NCBI GenBank assembly: GCA_013396655.1
Contig: WBMV01005072.1
Location: forward strand, 402,247-466,246
Reading direction: 5' to 3'
Source of the DNA: Campylorhamphus procurvoides
Lineage: Eukaryota; Chordata; Aves; Passeriformes; Dendrocolaptidae
Length of the DNA: 64,000 bases
The notes under the pieces are model-generated. The model was given only the letters and a program-made list of their open reading frames with translations, was not told where the DNA came from and did no database searches. Both the position numbers and the translations under genes were made by a program. This document shows, in pieces, positions 10,513 through 23,022 of this stretch. Positions within the stretch are counted from its first letter, which is position 1. Each line of letters begins with the position of its first letter.

Positions 10513-12135
10513 GAATCTGAAGAAATTTCAGTTTTACTACAAAGTAGCTTTTATGATTCTAAAAATTATTATTTGCTCAAATGCAGTTATTAGTGAAGTT
10601 TAGCACAGTTTCTACAACTAATGCAGACATATAGAAGTTTTCTGAAATTTCCTAGAGATGCTGGCAAAGCTATAGTAGCAATTGAAAGCTGCTGAAATAT
10701 TACTATATGAAAATCACCCTTCTAATTTACCACCCTTTAAAACAACAAAGTGAATGTAGATGTGTCAAATATTTTAAAACACTGGCTTTTTTTGAAAGCT
10801 GTTCTTTCTCAAGAGTTTGGAGGATAGCAGATATTACAGGGGGTTAATTTGATTTAGTAAGAGATGTAGGATATAAAAACTGTGAGTCAGCTTATAGTGT
10901 GCCTATAAAGGTACTTCTTATTCTGGTGGAAACTATCTGAACTGTGCCCATGGAACCTGTAGTGCTGATCCTGTACCGGCCTTTAGCACCTTGACACAAA
11001 GTAGGATTCATTTAATGAAATTTACTGTCCTGAACTGATCAGCTCATGATCTTTACAGGCTGTGAAGATCTAGTCAATATACTCAGTGCAGTCCTGGGTG
11101 CAATTCATCTCCTAAGTAAATATCTGTCTGAAATAGCTCAGGTGAATCACATGCTTGAGGTAACTATTTCTCCCCTTTGACTATTAAGTGAGATTTAGGT
11201 CAGTGGCTGTGATATTAACATCTGCATTTTGGGTGTTGAAAGGAAGGTGAGACAAAATCCAGCCGATGTTCTCCAAATAAATTAGCTTACCAGTCTTTGT
11301 TCCTTTTCTGTGATTAAAAAAGTAGTTGAGATAAAGGTTCACACACCTGACAGAGAACTCTTTGATTGCCACAAAGCTGCTATTTGTCTGGTTTTCAGAG
11401 TATAAAAACAATTTTTTTTATAGTGGACATCACTCAGACACACTGGGTAGCAATTCACACTTGACCTTACCTGAGGTCAGTTTTGATTATCAGTGTTTTT
11501 TATGGGCATGATGAACTGAATCTTCAAGATTGTAGATTTGATGAACTCGAGCAATTGAGTGATATGATAAAGCCAATCAAGATTCAAGTCCAGTGAGAAA
11601 CTTACTTCTCACATGCACTTGACCTTGATGGGAAAATATATGGTGTACAAGAACTAAAAGTTAAAAATAATCTGAGTGATCAGTGAATAACCTGATTTTC
11701 AAGGCTCCTGAGCAGAAAATTGTTAGATTCTATAAGGGCAAAATGCAGAAAACCAAATTAAGATGTTTTTTTTAAAATCTATAAAATGTGTTTCCACAGT
11801 CACTGAAATGCAATAATCATATAGCTATTGGCTGACATGATTACAAGACACAGTCAGGATTGTTTGCCTAGTTTAATTATATAGTTCCCACATGAGTTCT
11901 TTTACATAAAAACTTAATTCTTCACTTCATCTACTCCAATACTCCTTCTAGATATCTCTTTTGAGGGAACTTTATCTTAATATTTTTCAGAGGCAAACTG
12001 GTTCAGTTCCTACACTGAAGAGTGGTTAATCTCTTTGAAGCACTTACCATCCTAGGAAATTAGAATGAACAGGGGATAATGGCTCTCCTGATCATACTGA
12101 GAACCATGGTCTATATGTGGGAGGACCAGAAATGC

Positions 12136-12150
12136 AAAAAAAAAAAAAAA
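12136..12150. repeat. Poly-A run
   Basis: A 15-base A run with no recognisable retroposed sequence next to it. Confidence 0.9.
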
Positions 12151-13724
12151 GAAAATCTTGGAAGAAATGGATGAACCAAGGGTTGTCACCAATGTGAAAA
12201 ATCACTGTATTAAGAAGGATTGTTTTTCATTGTTCTTTGGGTTGATTTCACTGTTACTCTTTCTCTCTCAGTGACCTCTTACTCATTGGAAGTCTACTCA
12301 GAGTGAATTTTAGAGCATCTTACAAATCCCCCATGATTTTTTATGAGTGAAAGTCTGACAGATCATTAATGACAACAGACAGCAGGCACCACCAGAATTA
12401 AGGAAACATTTCAAAAAATAAATTGCAAGTGATGATATTTGATGACTCGAAAATTAATTAGACATATTAGGAAGAGATGTGTGTGTTGTGAGGACAGGAT
12501 ATTTGTTTCTGTTTAAACCATTTTGTTTTTATGGAACCAGAGGCTGTTTTTTAGCTCCTACCTCCTTACTTTGTGCAGTGGGGTCAATAGATGTGCTTTA
12601 CAATGTGCCCTTATAAGTAGAAAGAATCACTATGGTAGGATGGTCTGATCCAGCTAATTTGGTTCATTTTTAACATGCCCCATTATTATCTTGCTTCAGC
12701 TGAATTCCTCTCAGATTCCTTTTCCATAAGCACTTGACTGTCTTTGAAATCAAATTAAAACTCAACTGTTTTATATTAAACAAAAAGTCATAAAACAAAT
12801 ACTTGCTATAATGAAGGTTCTTTACTGTTCTTTGGGATTTACAACAACTTTATCCAATTTGTTTAGGCATGTAGTGCTGAAATGCCATTGTATCCCTCAA
12901 GAGAAATAACTTGAGAAAAGAGGAGCCTTACATTGAAGAGATTAAAAGAAATAGAGGGATAGTTACTTATCTATACACACAGAGTCTGGGGCTTTGTACC
13001 CTTCAAAGGAAGGACTTTCTCTTGGTTTCACCTGACAACATTATGCCTCTACAGTGTATGTTAGTTTTTTTTCATCATCTTTCATTCAGTAACCTCAAAA
13101 ATCATTTCTAGCATCAGAAAGTAATCTTAAAGCATCCTCAACGTGCAGTTGATACTAGAGATAACCACTCAATGTCTGGGTCTTTCCCTGGCCCTCTGTT
13201 AGGGTGCCATACTTTCAGTGCAAAGTACAAACCAAACAGAAAGAATTGGTTTGGCTTATCAAAACTCAAAAATGGGTCTTTGAGGCTGTTGCTGATACTT
13301 GTCAATGAGTCCCATTTCTGGGAGGAAAAAAATAATTTTTGAGAATTTTTTTTATGTTTCAGCTCAGACATGTCTTTATCTGTCTCTCTACTCCTTCCTA
13401 ATTGCCATGGTCAAAAAACTAGAGACAGAGGAGACAAGAGGGAGATGGAAGTGTGAAAATGATGAGAGAATAAGAGAAGTGCTAACAGATGAGATTAAGA
13501 GAGCATGATGCTTTTTGCTTCCAGAATAATCAGTACCTTGGCTACCCCTAGAACATGTGAATTACTCAGCTACAAAATTCTTGTTGTTTTTTTCCATAGT
13601 GGCAAAACAAAAAAACTGAACAAATAAAGTTTCATTGTTACTTATCAATTTTGTCTCTTAAAATTCACCTAATTTATTCATTGAAAATGATTGCACTTTT
13701 CTGCACTTTGTTTTGTTTTGCCAG

Positions 13725-13841
13725 TTGTTCCTAAAGCTGGTCATTCCTTTTCTTCAAGCAAACACCCATGAACTAAGTTGTCTTGTATCTGCTGGATTAC
13801 TTGCTCACAGCATTGAAGAAGGAATAATTGGCCTGTTATTG
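13725..13841 (+). other. Exon-like open segment, unidentified
   Basis: A 117-base (39-codon) segment lies between a strong acceptor-like site (a T-rich tract ending TTTTGCCAG at 13724) and a donor-like GTGAGAG at 13842. The frame is open from 13662 to a TAA at 13854-13856, and phase 0 on both sides gives a hydrophobic, helix-like peptide (begins LFLKLVIPFLQANTHELS, ends IEEGIIGLLL). I do not recognise the family. No partner exon was found in the window, and an open stretch of this size is also expected by chance. It could equally be a non-coding RNA exon or nothing. Confidence 0.25.
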
Positions 13842-13999
13842 GTGAGAGTAAAATAAAGGTATTTACTGAGATGTTGTAAAAATAGGCATGTTACCATTTG
13901 TGTGGTACTCTTGGTTGATCTCTGAGCCTACAAAAGGCTGTTGTTCATATCAGCTCTCCAGGAAGAGTTTGTATGTTGCCTTTCTGATACAGTCCTGAT

Positions 14000-14150
14000 A
14001 AAAATAGGAGAGGTAGTCAAGAAGAGATGCTGCTCAGTCTCCAACTTTGAGTGTTTTCAAGGTCCTAGATAATCTGGTCTGATCTTGTGGCAGACCCTGC
14101 CTTGAGTAGTGGATTACAGCTGCGGTCCCTCCATACCTGGGTTATCCACT
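14000..14150 (+). mobile_element. Diverged CR1 LINE 3' fragment
   Basis: The + strand carries, in order, diverged forms of the CR1 3' segments: CAGTCTCCAACTTTGAGTGT (the 'agtctccatccttggaga' region), TTTTCAAGGTCCTAGATAAT (the 'acggtcctgagcaac' region) and GACCCTGCCTTGAGTAG (the 'gaccctgcttgagcagg' region). No terminal ATTCTATGATT repeat remains. Boundaries are approximate. Confidence 0.55.
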
Positions 14151-14326
14151 CATCCTAGGAGCATTCCCAGAGGCTGCTGGTTGAGTAGCTGCTCTAATCT
14201 CACTTAGCAGATTCCGGTGCAGCATGTGGCACAGCAGAGGGATGAGGGATGCAGTCTGGGAGAGTGCCAAAGCAAAACAAGCACACATATTCCTCAGACT
14301 TAATATGGAAAATAAAAGAAGAGAGG

Positions 14327-14363
14327 AGCTGATGAAGTGGAGAAGCTGATGAAGTGGAGAAGC
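14327..14363. repeat. 17-bp perfect tandem duplication
   Basis: The unit AGCTGATGAAGTGGAGA occurs at 14327-14343 and again at 14344-14360, followed by AGC. A recent slippage-type duplication. Confidence 0.9.
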
Positions 14364-16624
14364 ACATTAGTCAATTCCTTGCCAACACAGCCCTCCAACA
14401 TTTCCCCTGAAGGATAAGGGGTCAGGACATAACACTGCACTTTGACAAAGTATGGAAGTGTCAAAGTTGGGTCCTTTTCAGACTCAAGGAAAAAAGTGAA
14501 TCCTTCCTCTTCTGCCCTAAAGATCTCAGAGAGATCCAGCTTCCAGAAACAACCAGTCATACAGGGAGAAGCTAAGAGTAAATGATGACAGAATTTGACT
14601 CATAGAGTGAGTGAAAAAAATTTGCAGGCAGTGGTGCTGCAGCAAGGATATTGATATTCCCTCTCAAACTCAGATTCCTCATGTATTTTCCACATTTTAT
14701 TTATCCTTGCATGCATGAAAATAAATTATTTTCTGCTTCACAGAACGTTTACCTTTTGACCTTTGGTTGGAACAGTGGGCTGTGCTGGTGAAATCCCAGG
14801 CAGCAGGAATCCCCAAGTCTCCATGGTTGGTAGGAAGTGTCATTACCAGGTACCACCGAGAAACCTCCTGCCAGCAGCTGTCCAGGAGTTACCCTACCAT
14901 GCTTTAGATCTCCAGCAGTCATCTACAAGCAGCACACAGTGGGCTGGAGCCCACTTTTGCATCACCAGAGAAAATCCAGCATAGCTGCTCAGAAGCAAGA
15001 CCACATACAAAACATGAGCCTTTAAAAGAATAAGAGTAGAATTTCCTTCCCTGATATTGAAAGTCTTCATGCAGCTCCTTTTATGTGCACATCTCAAAAG
15101 GGTTTAAGTGGGATGAAGGCAATGCAGTACAGAGCTATCTCTTTTGGCTTTATCAAATGAATCATTAAGTCATTTCTCTGAGAATTGGGAAAATAGAGGC
15201 AGATATCAGTAAACAGAATATTAATGCCTTAACTGGCTGACTACAAACAATAAGAAAGGTGTTTTTAACTGCATGTAAGCTATCTGCATCTGGATATCTC
15301 TTGATCCATTTATTTGTGTGGTATGGCTTTACCATCTAATGTTTGGGGGGGTTTGTCATTATAAACAAAAAAGAATCTCTTTAGGCAGGTACTGTAGTTT
15401 TCTTTGTAGTGAACACTGTAAAAAAACCCTCTTGCCATCAGTGGCTACATCCTTGCGTTTAATTTTCCTGTATGAAGTTGTGATAAATAACTTCTTTTCA
15501 TGCCTGAATAGTTATCTAGTGGTCACACTGTTTAACTGTAATAACCAATACTGAGAAAATAAGCCATAAATAGCCAGTTGTTTACTCAATGCGTTTTTCT
15601 TATTGTAGTATTTTCGAATTATTGATGACATTTTAATGGGCGTATTAACCTATTGGAAATTAGTCATGAAAGAAGTTCTGCAATTATTTCATGGTCTATA
15701 ATTTGAGAAGTAAGGTTGAAGTATCTTTTGCAACTACCATTGGATTTTTTTTCGCTTTTTTTTTTCTACTAAACAGTGTTTAGATTTTTTAGTCAGGAAA
15801 CCTCTACTCTAATAAGAAAAATGTTCTGCATCAAAATGTAAAGTCTAAATACTTCATGTAAAAATCAGTTCTTTCTCTTAAATTAAAATATTTATTTTTC
15901 AATTTTCAATACTGATTTTTTACCTTTGTGTATATTTTCAGCAGAAAATTATTGCCTTTTTTTTAAATCTGGTTATGACCATTGTGGTAAAGACAGGTTT
16001 TGCTTAGGTACATTTCACTGGCCGCATGAAAGCACTCTCTGCATCCTCAAGGAACTACTTTCCAAGGGAAAAACTTTACTTTTATTCCTTTCACATTTTA
16101 TATTATTAATCTGACATGTTATTGTTACCTGATGCTCCAGTCAAAAAATAAGTTGTTAAAGCAGGCGCAAAGCTACTACAATAAATTAACTTATTCACTG
16201 GGACAAGAGAGACAGGAATGTTCAGAAGTGCTTGTCTAGCTTCAGAAGGGAACGTCCAGCAAGGTGGAGAGAGGGCCACTTTCTTTTATGAAATCCATAT
16301 AACCAGAAGCACCATAATGGATCCCCTGTCTTAGCTGGGACTTCTGAGTAAAACCACATTTGAGGCAAATGCTAAGAATAACACAAAGAAGTGAGAAACG
16401 TTTTTAATGGAAACATCCCTTTTCTTCCTCTCACTTCCTGTTGTTGGTAAATATGTGAATTATCTTGTAGGACTAATAATCGTAACTGAGTAAAAAAAGG
16501 AAGGAAAATGCTCTTCTATTTGTATGAGGAAGGAAACTCTATTTACAGCACAGCTGAATAATCATGGTTGCTGTGCTACAACAGTTTGTTGACCAAAATA
16601 AGCGTATAAAAGAGTGACTCTGTT

Positions 16625-16640
16625 ATCAATGATCATTGAT
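16625..16640. repeat. Perfect 16-bp palindrome
   Basis: ATCAATGATCATTGAT is its own reverse complement, with no loop. It contains two overlapping ATCAAT/ATTGAT half sites. Functional meaning unknown. Confidence 0.85.
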
Positions 16641-16740
16641 CCGTTCTACAAGCAAAAATCAGCTGCTAAGCCTAATAATCTCCTATGGCATTGTGCAGTG
16701 AAAAAATGAAAGCAGCAGCCACACTGCTGAGTCAATATTT

Positions 16741-16930
16741 ACGACTCAGTGGGATTTAGTTCCACCAGGAGCAGAAATGTGTGGTGTGCCAGTGGTTTGG
16801 AGCCTCTGCTGGCGTGCCCCAGCCACTCCTGGGCTGCAGACCAGCAGCCACCTGGCCCTGCAGGTGCCCCGTGCCCTGTAGGGAATGACAAGGTGCCCAG
16901 CGTCTGGTAGAGCCATGTGTCTCACAGATG
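16741..16930. other. GC-richer island, unidentified
   Basis: This stretch is clearly richer in G and C than its neighbours (for example CTGGGCTGCAGACCAGCAGC). It carries an 83-codon minus-strand frame (16756-17007) without recognised motifs. It could be a decayed LTR or a small regulatory element. Confidence 0.3.
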
Positions 16931-19900
16931 CTTCTGAATGGAGTTAACGGGAAATAGCTTTGTTCTAGGGAACAGAATAGCTCATTTTTCTCCTGTCCTG
17001 TTTGCAAAGCAGAAATATCCTGCAGCTGATGTACTGAGGTGAGTTTGAATGAGTGGCCCTGGCAAAGTTTTTAGCTCTTTCCAAAGCTGTTATTAATTTG
17101 ATACACTGTGGTAGAACATCACCTTCAAAGTTCCTTAATAGACTTTTACCTTTTATGGGAAACTGCATCTACTAATACATTATATGAATAGTCTAAGTGC
17201 AGCCACTAGAACTACTGTGTGAAATGTTGTCACTTTCTGCATGAGCAACGCAGCTTGTACAAGCAACTCAGAATTTGCAAGCAAATCGATGGAATACTGA
17301 GTTCCTTGTACATGAAGATTGGCAGGACCTGGTAGAACATATGCATTTCTGCTAACAGGACTGAAGGAAAAGCAAGGTTTTGGGGTCATTTGGCACTAGA
17401 AACAAGTCCAGATTCTGTTAGAAATATGTCTATAAACCATGCTTAAAACCACAATATGGATCTGCAACTTCAAAGTAAGAATTACTTTTTTTTTTAAGAC
17501 TTTGAAAGACCAAGAATCAGTCTTTTCTAATAAGAACAGTAGTTATCAAGAAAGCAAGGACAAGATGTATGTAATGCCAGTGCTGAATGAAGCTTGGGGG
17601 TAGCACAGTCCCTAAATGTTGTAAAACAGTACCTGTTCATGCAAACCTGAATTTTACCACCTCATGGATGAGGAACTTGGATTCAATTTAAGGTTGGGAT
17701 TTTTCCACGGACATAAAGAATGAAGGGGCAGGGCATGACCTGAAGAACATGCAAGGGATCGCTGACAGCTGTGTGTGTTGTTGCAACTGACTCCAGAGTG
17801 CGGGTGACAGGAATTGTGGCTTTGAGGATTTGCCATCTCTTTAGTCACTTCCCCCATCTCCATTTTCCCCATTGAAAATTTCCATTGAAATTCTGAGGTG
17901 TCTCATTGATTCACTTTCAAGGTAGAAATATCAAATGTATGCAAATATTTGAAGCTCTTTGACATGCTGCCTGCATTGCTCTCACCTGCAGAGAGGGCGA
18001 GGGATGTGCATGGTGCTGTTTGCAAACACAGGTACTCTGCCTATGAGAAATGGAGCAGCAATGGCTTTGACTTGTCTATCTTTTGCACTAATTCAGCATC
18101 AGCAAGACAGTATTAACTTCATGCTCACCCTAGCAGCCACAGTGTTTCGGGACTCTGGCCTGACTGCTGGCTCAGTAGTACCAGAAGATTCAGGCTAAAA
18201 TCAAGAGGTACAGTTTTTGTTTTTTTCTGTAAAGTTGGAACACTTTTGATATTGCCTCAGGTGTGTTGTCCCATTAAACACTGTCTGAGACACTAATTTT
18301 CTGGAGTTAGTAAAGGTGCCAACCACAGACATGAACAGATAGCAAAGCTCCAAGGTTAAATAAAGCAACACCAGCGCAGTACACTTGTGGGCTTTGTATT
18401 TAGGACTTTTGCATACTGACAGTGAATGCAATTCCATTTCATCTGAGTCCATTCTCATTTCTTTTTTTCACTGAGCTATGAGTATCCACTGGCATCTTAT
18501 AAAGCAGTAGTTCTTAGCTGATTTGGGAAATTACCAACAAATAGAAAAATTTAAAAATATCTGTGTTTTGGCCAAAGGCATAACTGCTGGGAAGAAGGAA
18601 TATTATAATTTTAACGCATTTTAATAAAACATTATTGCATGGAGATCATGACTCCATCTTCAAGCAGTCATGCTCTCTCCCTGAAAATAAGACACAGCTT
18701 TATGAGAGGAAAAAATATAAGGAAAATTTTAAATCTGTGATGAAATAAAAGCTTTTCAGGAAATTCCTACTTGAATTCCTTAGGGAAAACCCACTGGAAA
18801 AAAAAAACACAAAAAAGTAGGATAAATTGTTCCTTTTGTTTTTTTAAAATTTTGTTTATTAATACCTGCTCATGCCTATTCAGTCTGTGGACCAGAGAAA
18901 CTGTGGATAAAACTCATGACATGCATGGAGACAACATCAGCACCAACTGGTTTACCCTGGGCATCCCCTCCTCTTTGACTGCACTACTTGCTAATTGTAA
19001 GCATGTTTTTGTTCTATTGGAAGAACCAGTTTATGAGCTCTGACAACTCAGCAGTGTGAAATAAAGCATCCCAACTGGGAATAACAGGAAGGTTTACTTC
19101 AAAATCTCACTTCTGATTCAAGCATTAATACTAACAGACACACACCCAGTGAAGGGATATTTGTGTGTACACTGCCTCTAAAGCTTCATACAGACTATTC
19201 ATATTCACCTGTTGGTCTTTAAGGCCAAGTAGTTCTCATTTCTAGTAATTATGGTGAGGCTATTCAAAAGCAATTTTAGTATTCCTGGCTGGAGAGTTTC
19301 TCTCAACTGGAACTTATGAGTCCGTATATAATAACAGGTTAAAATGTAAGTTAAACTGCAATTTGTAAGGTTAATATTAAGCAAAGAAGATACACATCTC
19401 TCCCCTGCTCAAGTTTCTGCCTTGTTTGTGTGAAAAAATTAGTTCCTACTGATCAAATTAATGCAAAAACAGCTCTCCACCAGACCATTTCAGGGATGCT
19501 ACAGCTAGCTGCAAAATTTTAAAGGCTACTGACATTTATGATTATATGGAGAACAATGTCAGGCTGTTCTTTGAGCTGTCTGTCACACTGACCTGCATCA
19601 GGAGAGGCTTCTCGGTGATCCTAGGATCTTGCCTGGTGACACTGAACCTTTGTTCTCTGTCTCAAATACCTGAAATTTGGAGCAGCCTGTCTGATACTGA
19701 AACAAAACCTTCTCTGCAAGTAGCACCACACCAGCACAGGAGAGAAGAAACACTTTTGATTTCAGAAATGATTACCAGATGTATGCATACAGTGACTGAA
19801 TAAGAGCCATACCTATTCCGGTTTCTATTATAAGTGCAGCAGGCTGTGATCTGGAAGTGAAGATAAAGAGCTTGGAGTGTTGCTGAGCTGGAATGGGTCC

Positions 19901-19972
19901 AGTTACACAGGAGACAACTTGGTGTTCATTATGAGTGACTAACAGTATAGTGGCTTCCTAGTTGTTTTTCTC

Positions 19973-20008
19973 ATACACATATATAAACATATATGTGCAT
20001 GTGTGTGT
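19973..20008. repeat. Alternating purine-pyrimidine patch
   Basis: A mixed CA/TA/TG run (CACATATATAAACATATATG then TGCATGTGTGTG). A degenerate dinucleotide microsatellite. Confidence 0.75.
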
Positions 20009-22996
20009 TTTAATTTAACCATCAAGCTGAAGAGAGGACACCATAGTATACGGTTAATGTCCCTTGGCCAGGATGATAAACACCTTAAGTTAAACAACTA
20101 TGCACATACCACTATGGAAAAAAGTGTCAGCTGTGCTGGAGAAGGACGAGATGAGCACTGACTGTCAGTGGGAGCCCTGAAGTGGTAACTGAAGCTGCCC
20201 AGAGACTTTCCCTTGCTCTCCTTCAAGGCCAGGAGGTGGATCACCTCAAGAGCATATAAAGGCATGCCAAAAGTGCAGCATCATGGGGGAAGCTCCCACA
20301 CATTTTCTGGAAAGCTGCATGCCCTGCTTGTTCTCTGGAGTGCCTGTGCCTACCTCTATTCAGTTTGGGATGGTTTTGTTTTGTTGTACCTCTTCAGACC
20401 AGATGGAGAGGGGATAGAGAGTGGGGGAAAGAGGAAACATGACAATGAGAGTATGGAACAAAGAAAAGAAAAATCAGTGCCTTCTAATCTTTTTCCCTCT
20501 TACTCAAAGGGGAAAGAGGACACACTAAAAAACAAAAAAAAAATGTGGTTTCTTTCACCTTTTAGATTCTAATAGACATTTTCTTTATGTGAGGAGGTAA
20601 AATGTGAGAGACAGAAGTAATTTTTAGCAATAGGATGAAATATAAACCTTGAAATTTTTAATTTAAGAATTTTGTTTAAAAGTTAGACACTAAAGAAATG
20701 AGAAAAGTTTTACTATTATAAAGACTATTTCAAAATAAAGTCTTTTTACATGAAGACATTTCATCAGTCTTTAAGACATACAAAACTTTATGGTTTTGAA
20801 ATAATACATACAACAAATGAGTCATTGAATGACCTTAAAAAGAACCTTGAATTGGGTTCCAAGTCAGATTTTGAGGACCTTGAGTATTATCTTGTTTATA
20901 TAAACCTAAAGGCGGTCCTTGAGGATTAGTCAAAATGTTTTGTTGATTATTTTGTGAAAAAAAAACATACATTTTATTCTACCTAAAACCTCTAAGCAGC
21001 AATGGTTTAGGAATTGTTTAGATTGAAATGAGATTTTCAATAATTAGTTTCTTGATTCTAAAGAAAAAGCTTAAAGACAGGCACACAGGAGACTGAGAAA
21101 AACCTGTGTGAAGGAACTTAAAAGAAGCAGTAGATTCAGAGAGCAGGTTCAGAGCTAGGGAGGAGAGGTACATAACTTTGCATCGCACGGCACATGAACC
21201 CTCAGGGAAGGACACTCACCAAAGAGCAAGAAAACAGCAAATCACTCACAACTGAGCATGACATCAAACATCTTAAAATATTTGTCATAGTTATTGTTTG
21301 TGGCCATTTTTAGACTACTATAATTCTTCAGGACATGCAAGAAGAAGAAAATAGCTAAAGCAGTGAGTTTCTGCCATGTGTTGCAACCTTTTTTACATTA
21401 TAATGTATAATGTATGATCCCTTAATTTATATGAATCAGGGACAGAAGAAACTTGGTTGTAGAGGAAAGGGGCATAAGAGAAAGTTTTGGGACCCTGAGT
21501 ATCCTTTGAATACATCCTCCTGCTCTGTTTGTCTCTTTAAAACATCTCTCTGCAAACACTGGCAGTGTTTTTATGCCTGTGGTTTGGGCACAGTTTTAAT
21601 CTCATGCTTATTTTTCTCATAGAAGAATCATCTGTCTGTCCCAGATCACAGAGAGGGAAAAAACAAACACACATTTGTAGTTATTTGACTGAATAGTACA
21701 CACCTTTCTGGCAGAACTTTACTTCTACCTGTTAAAAGGTAAATTGAACATGTTCTGCAAGTCTAAAGGAAAGACTTTTAACAGCAAAATTACCAAGCAG
21801 ATACCATATCCTTTTCTGGGGGACCTCTGCACCCACTAATCACAGAGGTCGATGTGACCTTCCTGTTATCAAGCTCAGTTGTATCTATTTAAAAGGTACA
21901 AATATATACATGCACACTCTTTACTATTAAAAACATGCATGTCCATGCTTTTTTAGTGTAACAATTTTCTATTACCCTGAAGTTTCTTAATATCATAATA
22001 ATGCCTACTAATTAAGAAGGAAAATTCTGAAACTGGGATTTTTTTTTCTGAAAACTTGTATAGATATTTGAGTTCAGTGACTATCCAGACACACCAAGCT
22101 AAGTGACACCATTCTTGTTTTCTTAATTTAACATAACTGATTAGTTGCCATTAATTGTTCTGTGTTAGCAATTTTTGTTTCATTGATTAGATGACTCAGT
22201 GATATCCAGTCATATAATGATAACTTTAGAAATAGGCTAGAAGGCTGAAATACTAATTACCATAAAATATTATCCAAAGATCAGTAGTACAAGCTAGTAC
22301 TTTGTTGAAATACAATTGCATGTCCACAGCCATTGGATGGGGTATAAATGATGATTATTTTTACTTTTAATGTACACAGCGGCTCATTTATTTCTGTAGA
22401 AACTGTTCTAAAATTTTCTGCTGGCATAGTGGTTTCCTCTATATATGAAACAAAGCTTAAGCTTCAGCATTAGAGAACCTTGTTGTAGAACTATGGAATC
22501 TTAAACTCAAAACTACGCCTTGGTGGAGCATAGTGAAGCAGCAGCTATGCCAGTAATTAAAAGCATATTGATTTGTTAGGCCTAATCTAATCATAGTCTT
22601 TATAATAAATCAGAATGTGTTTTGCAATTAGAAAGTCCATACTAAATAACAAAGGCACTGTTATCTTTGTAAGCTTACTAAGTGTGTTTTAGTATGGAGT
22701 TGTTATTTGGACCTCAGTCAGTACTTTAGTGAGTTATATTGCTCTGCCAAAAGTGACTTAGAAAGTGTACACCAAATATCCCATAAACATGTTTGTTCCC
22801 TCAAGATTTTTCAAAATCCTTTTTTATTTGTGTGCTTTGCTTCAGATTTCCTCTGCTGTCAGCATTGTTTAAAAAAGTAGCTACTAGAACAAGTATCTAA
22901 TTAAACATCTATCATAAACTCAAATTTTTAGTTCACACATAAAGATATGGAATGTTTTTTCCATGTGATAGGTAGTTAAATAAAGCCCTGTCTTGC

Positions 22997-23022
22997 ACAG
23001 GTGTGTACTTCTGCACACCTGT
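22997..23022. repeat. Hairpin with 9-bp perfect stem
   Basis: ACAGGTGTG at 22997-23005 pairs with CACACCTGT at 23014-23022 across an 8-base loop. Each arm contains an E-box/T-box-like CAGGTGTG or CACACCTG core. It is therefore also a paired transcription-factor site candidate. Confidence 0.75.

Larger units (their letters stand above)
7561..13661. other. Long unique AT-rich non-coding stretch
   Basis: No repeat family, RNA gene or coding exon was recognised over about 6 kb. Poly-A runs lie near 10497-10512 and 12136-12150. Minus-strand frames of 89 codons (10024-10293) and 77 codons (13138-13371) have no recognised motifs. A faint resemblance to ancient amniote repeat cores is seen at 9338-9400. 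Confidence 0.45.
14151..16740. other. Unique non-coding stretch
   Basis: Holds the small tandem duplication at 14327-14363. A slightly GC-richer patch at about 14760-15000 carries overlapping short frames on both strands, none with recognisable motifs. Perfect 16-bp palindrome at 16625-16640. No gene is supported. Confidence 0.45.

Noticed and set aside
20213..20572. 119-codon plus-strand frame as a gene
   Set aside because: No recognisable domain, no splice or promoter context, and a length compatible with chance in a locally GC-richer patch.
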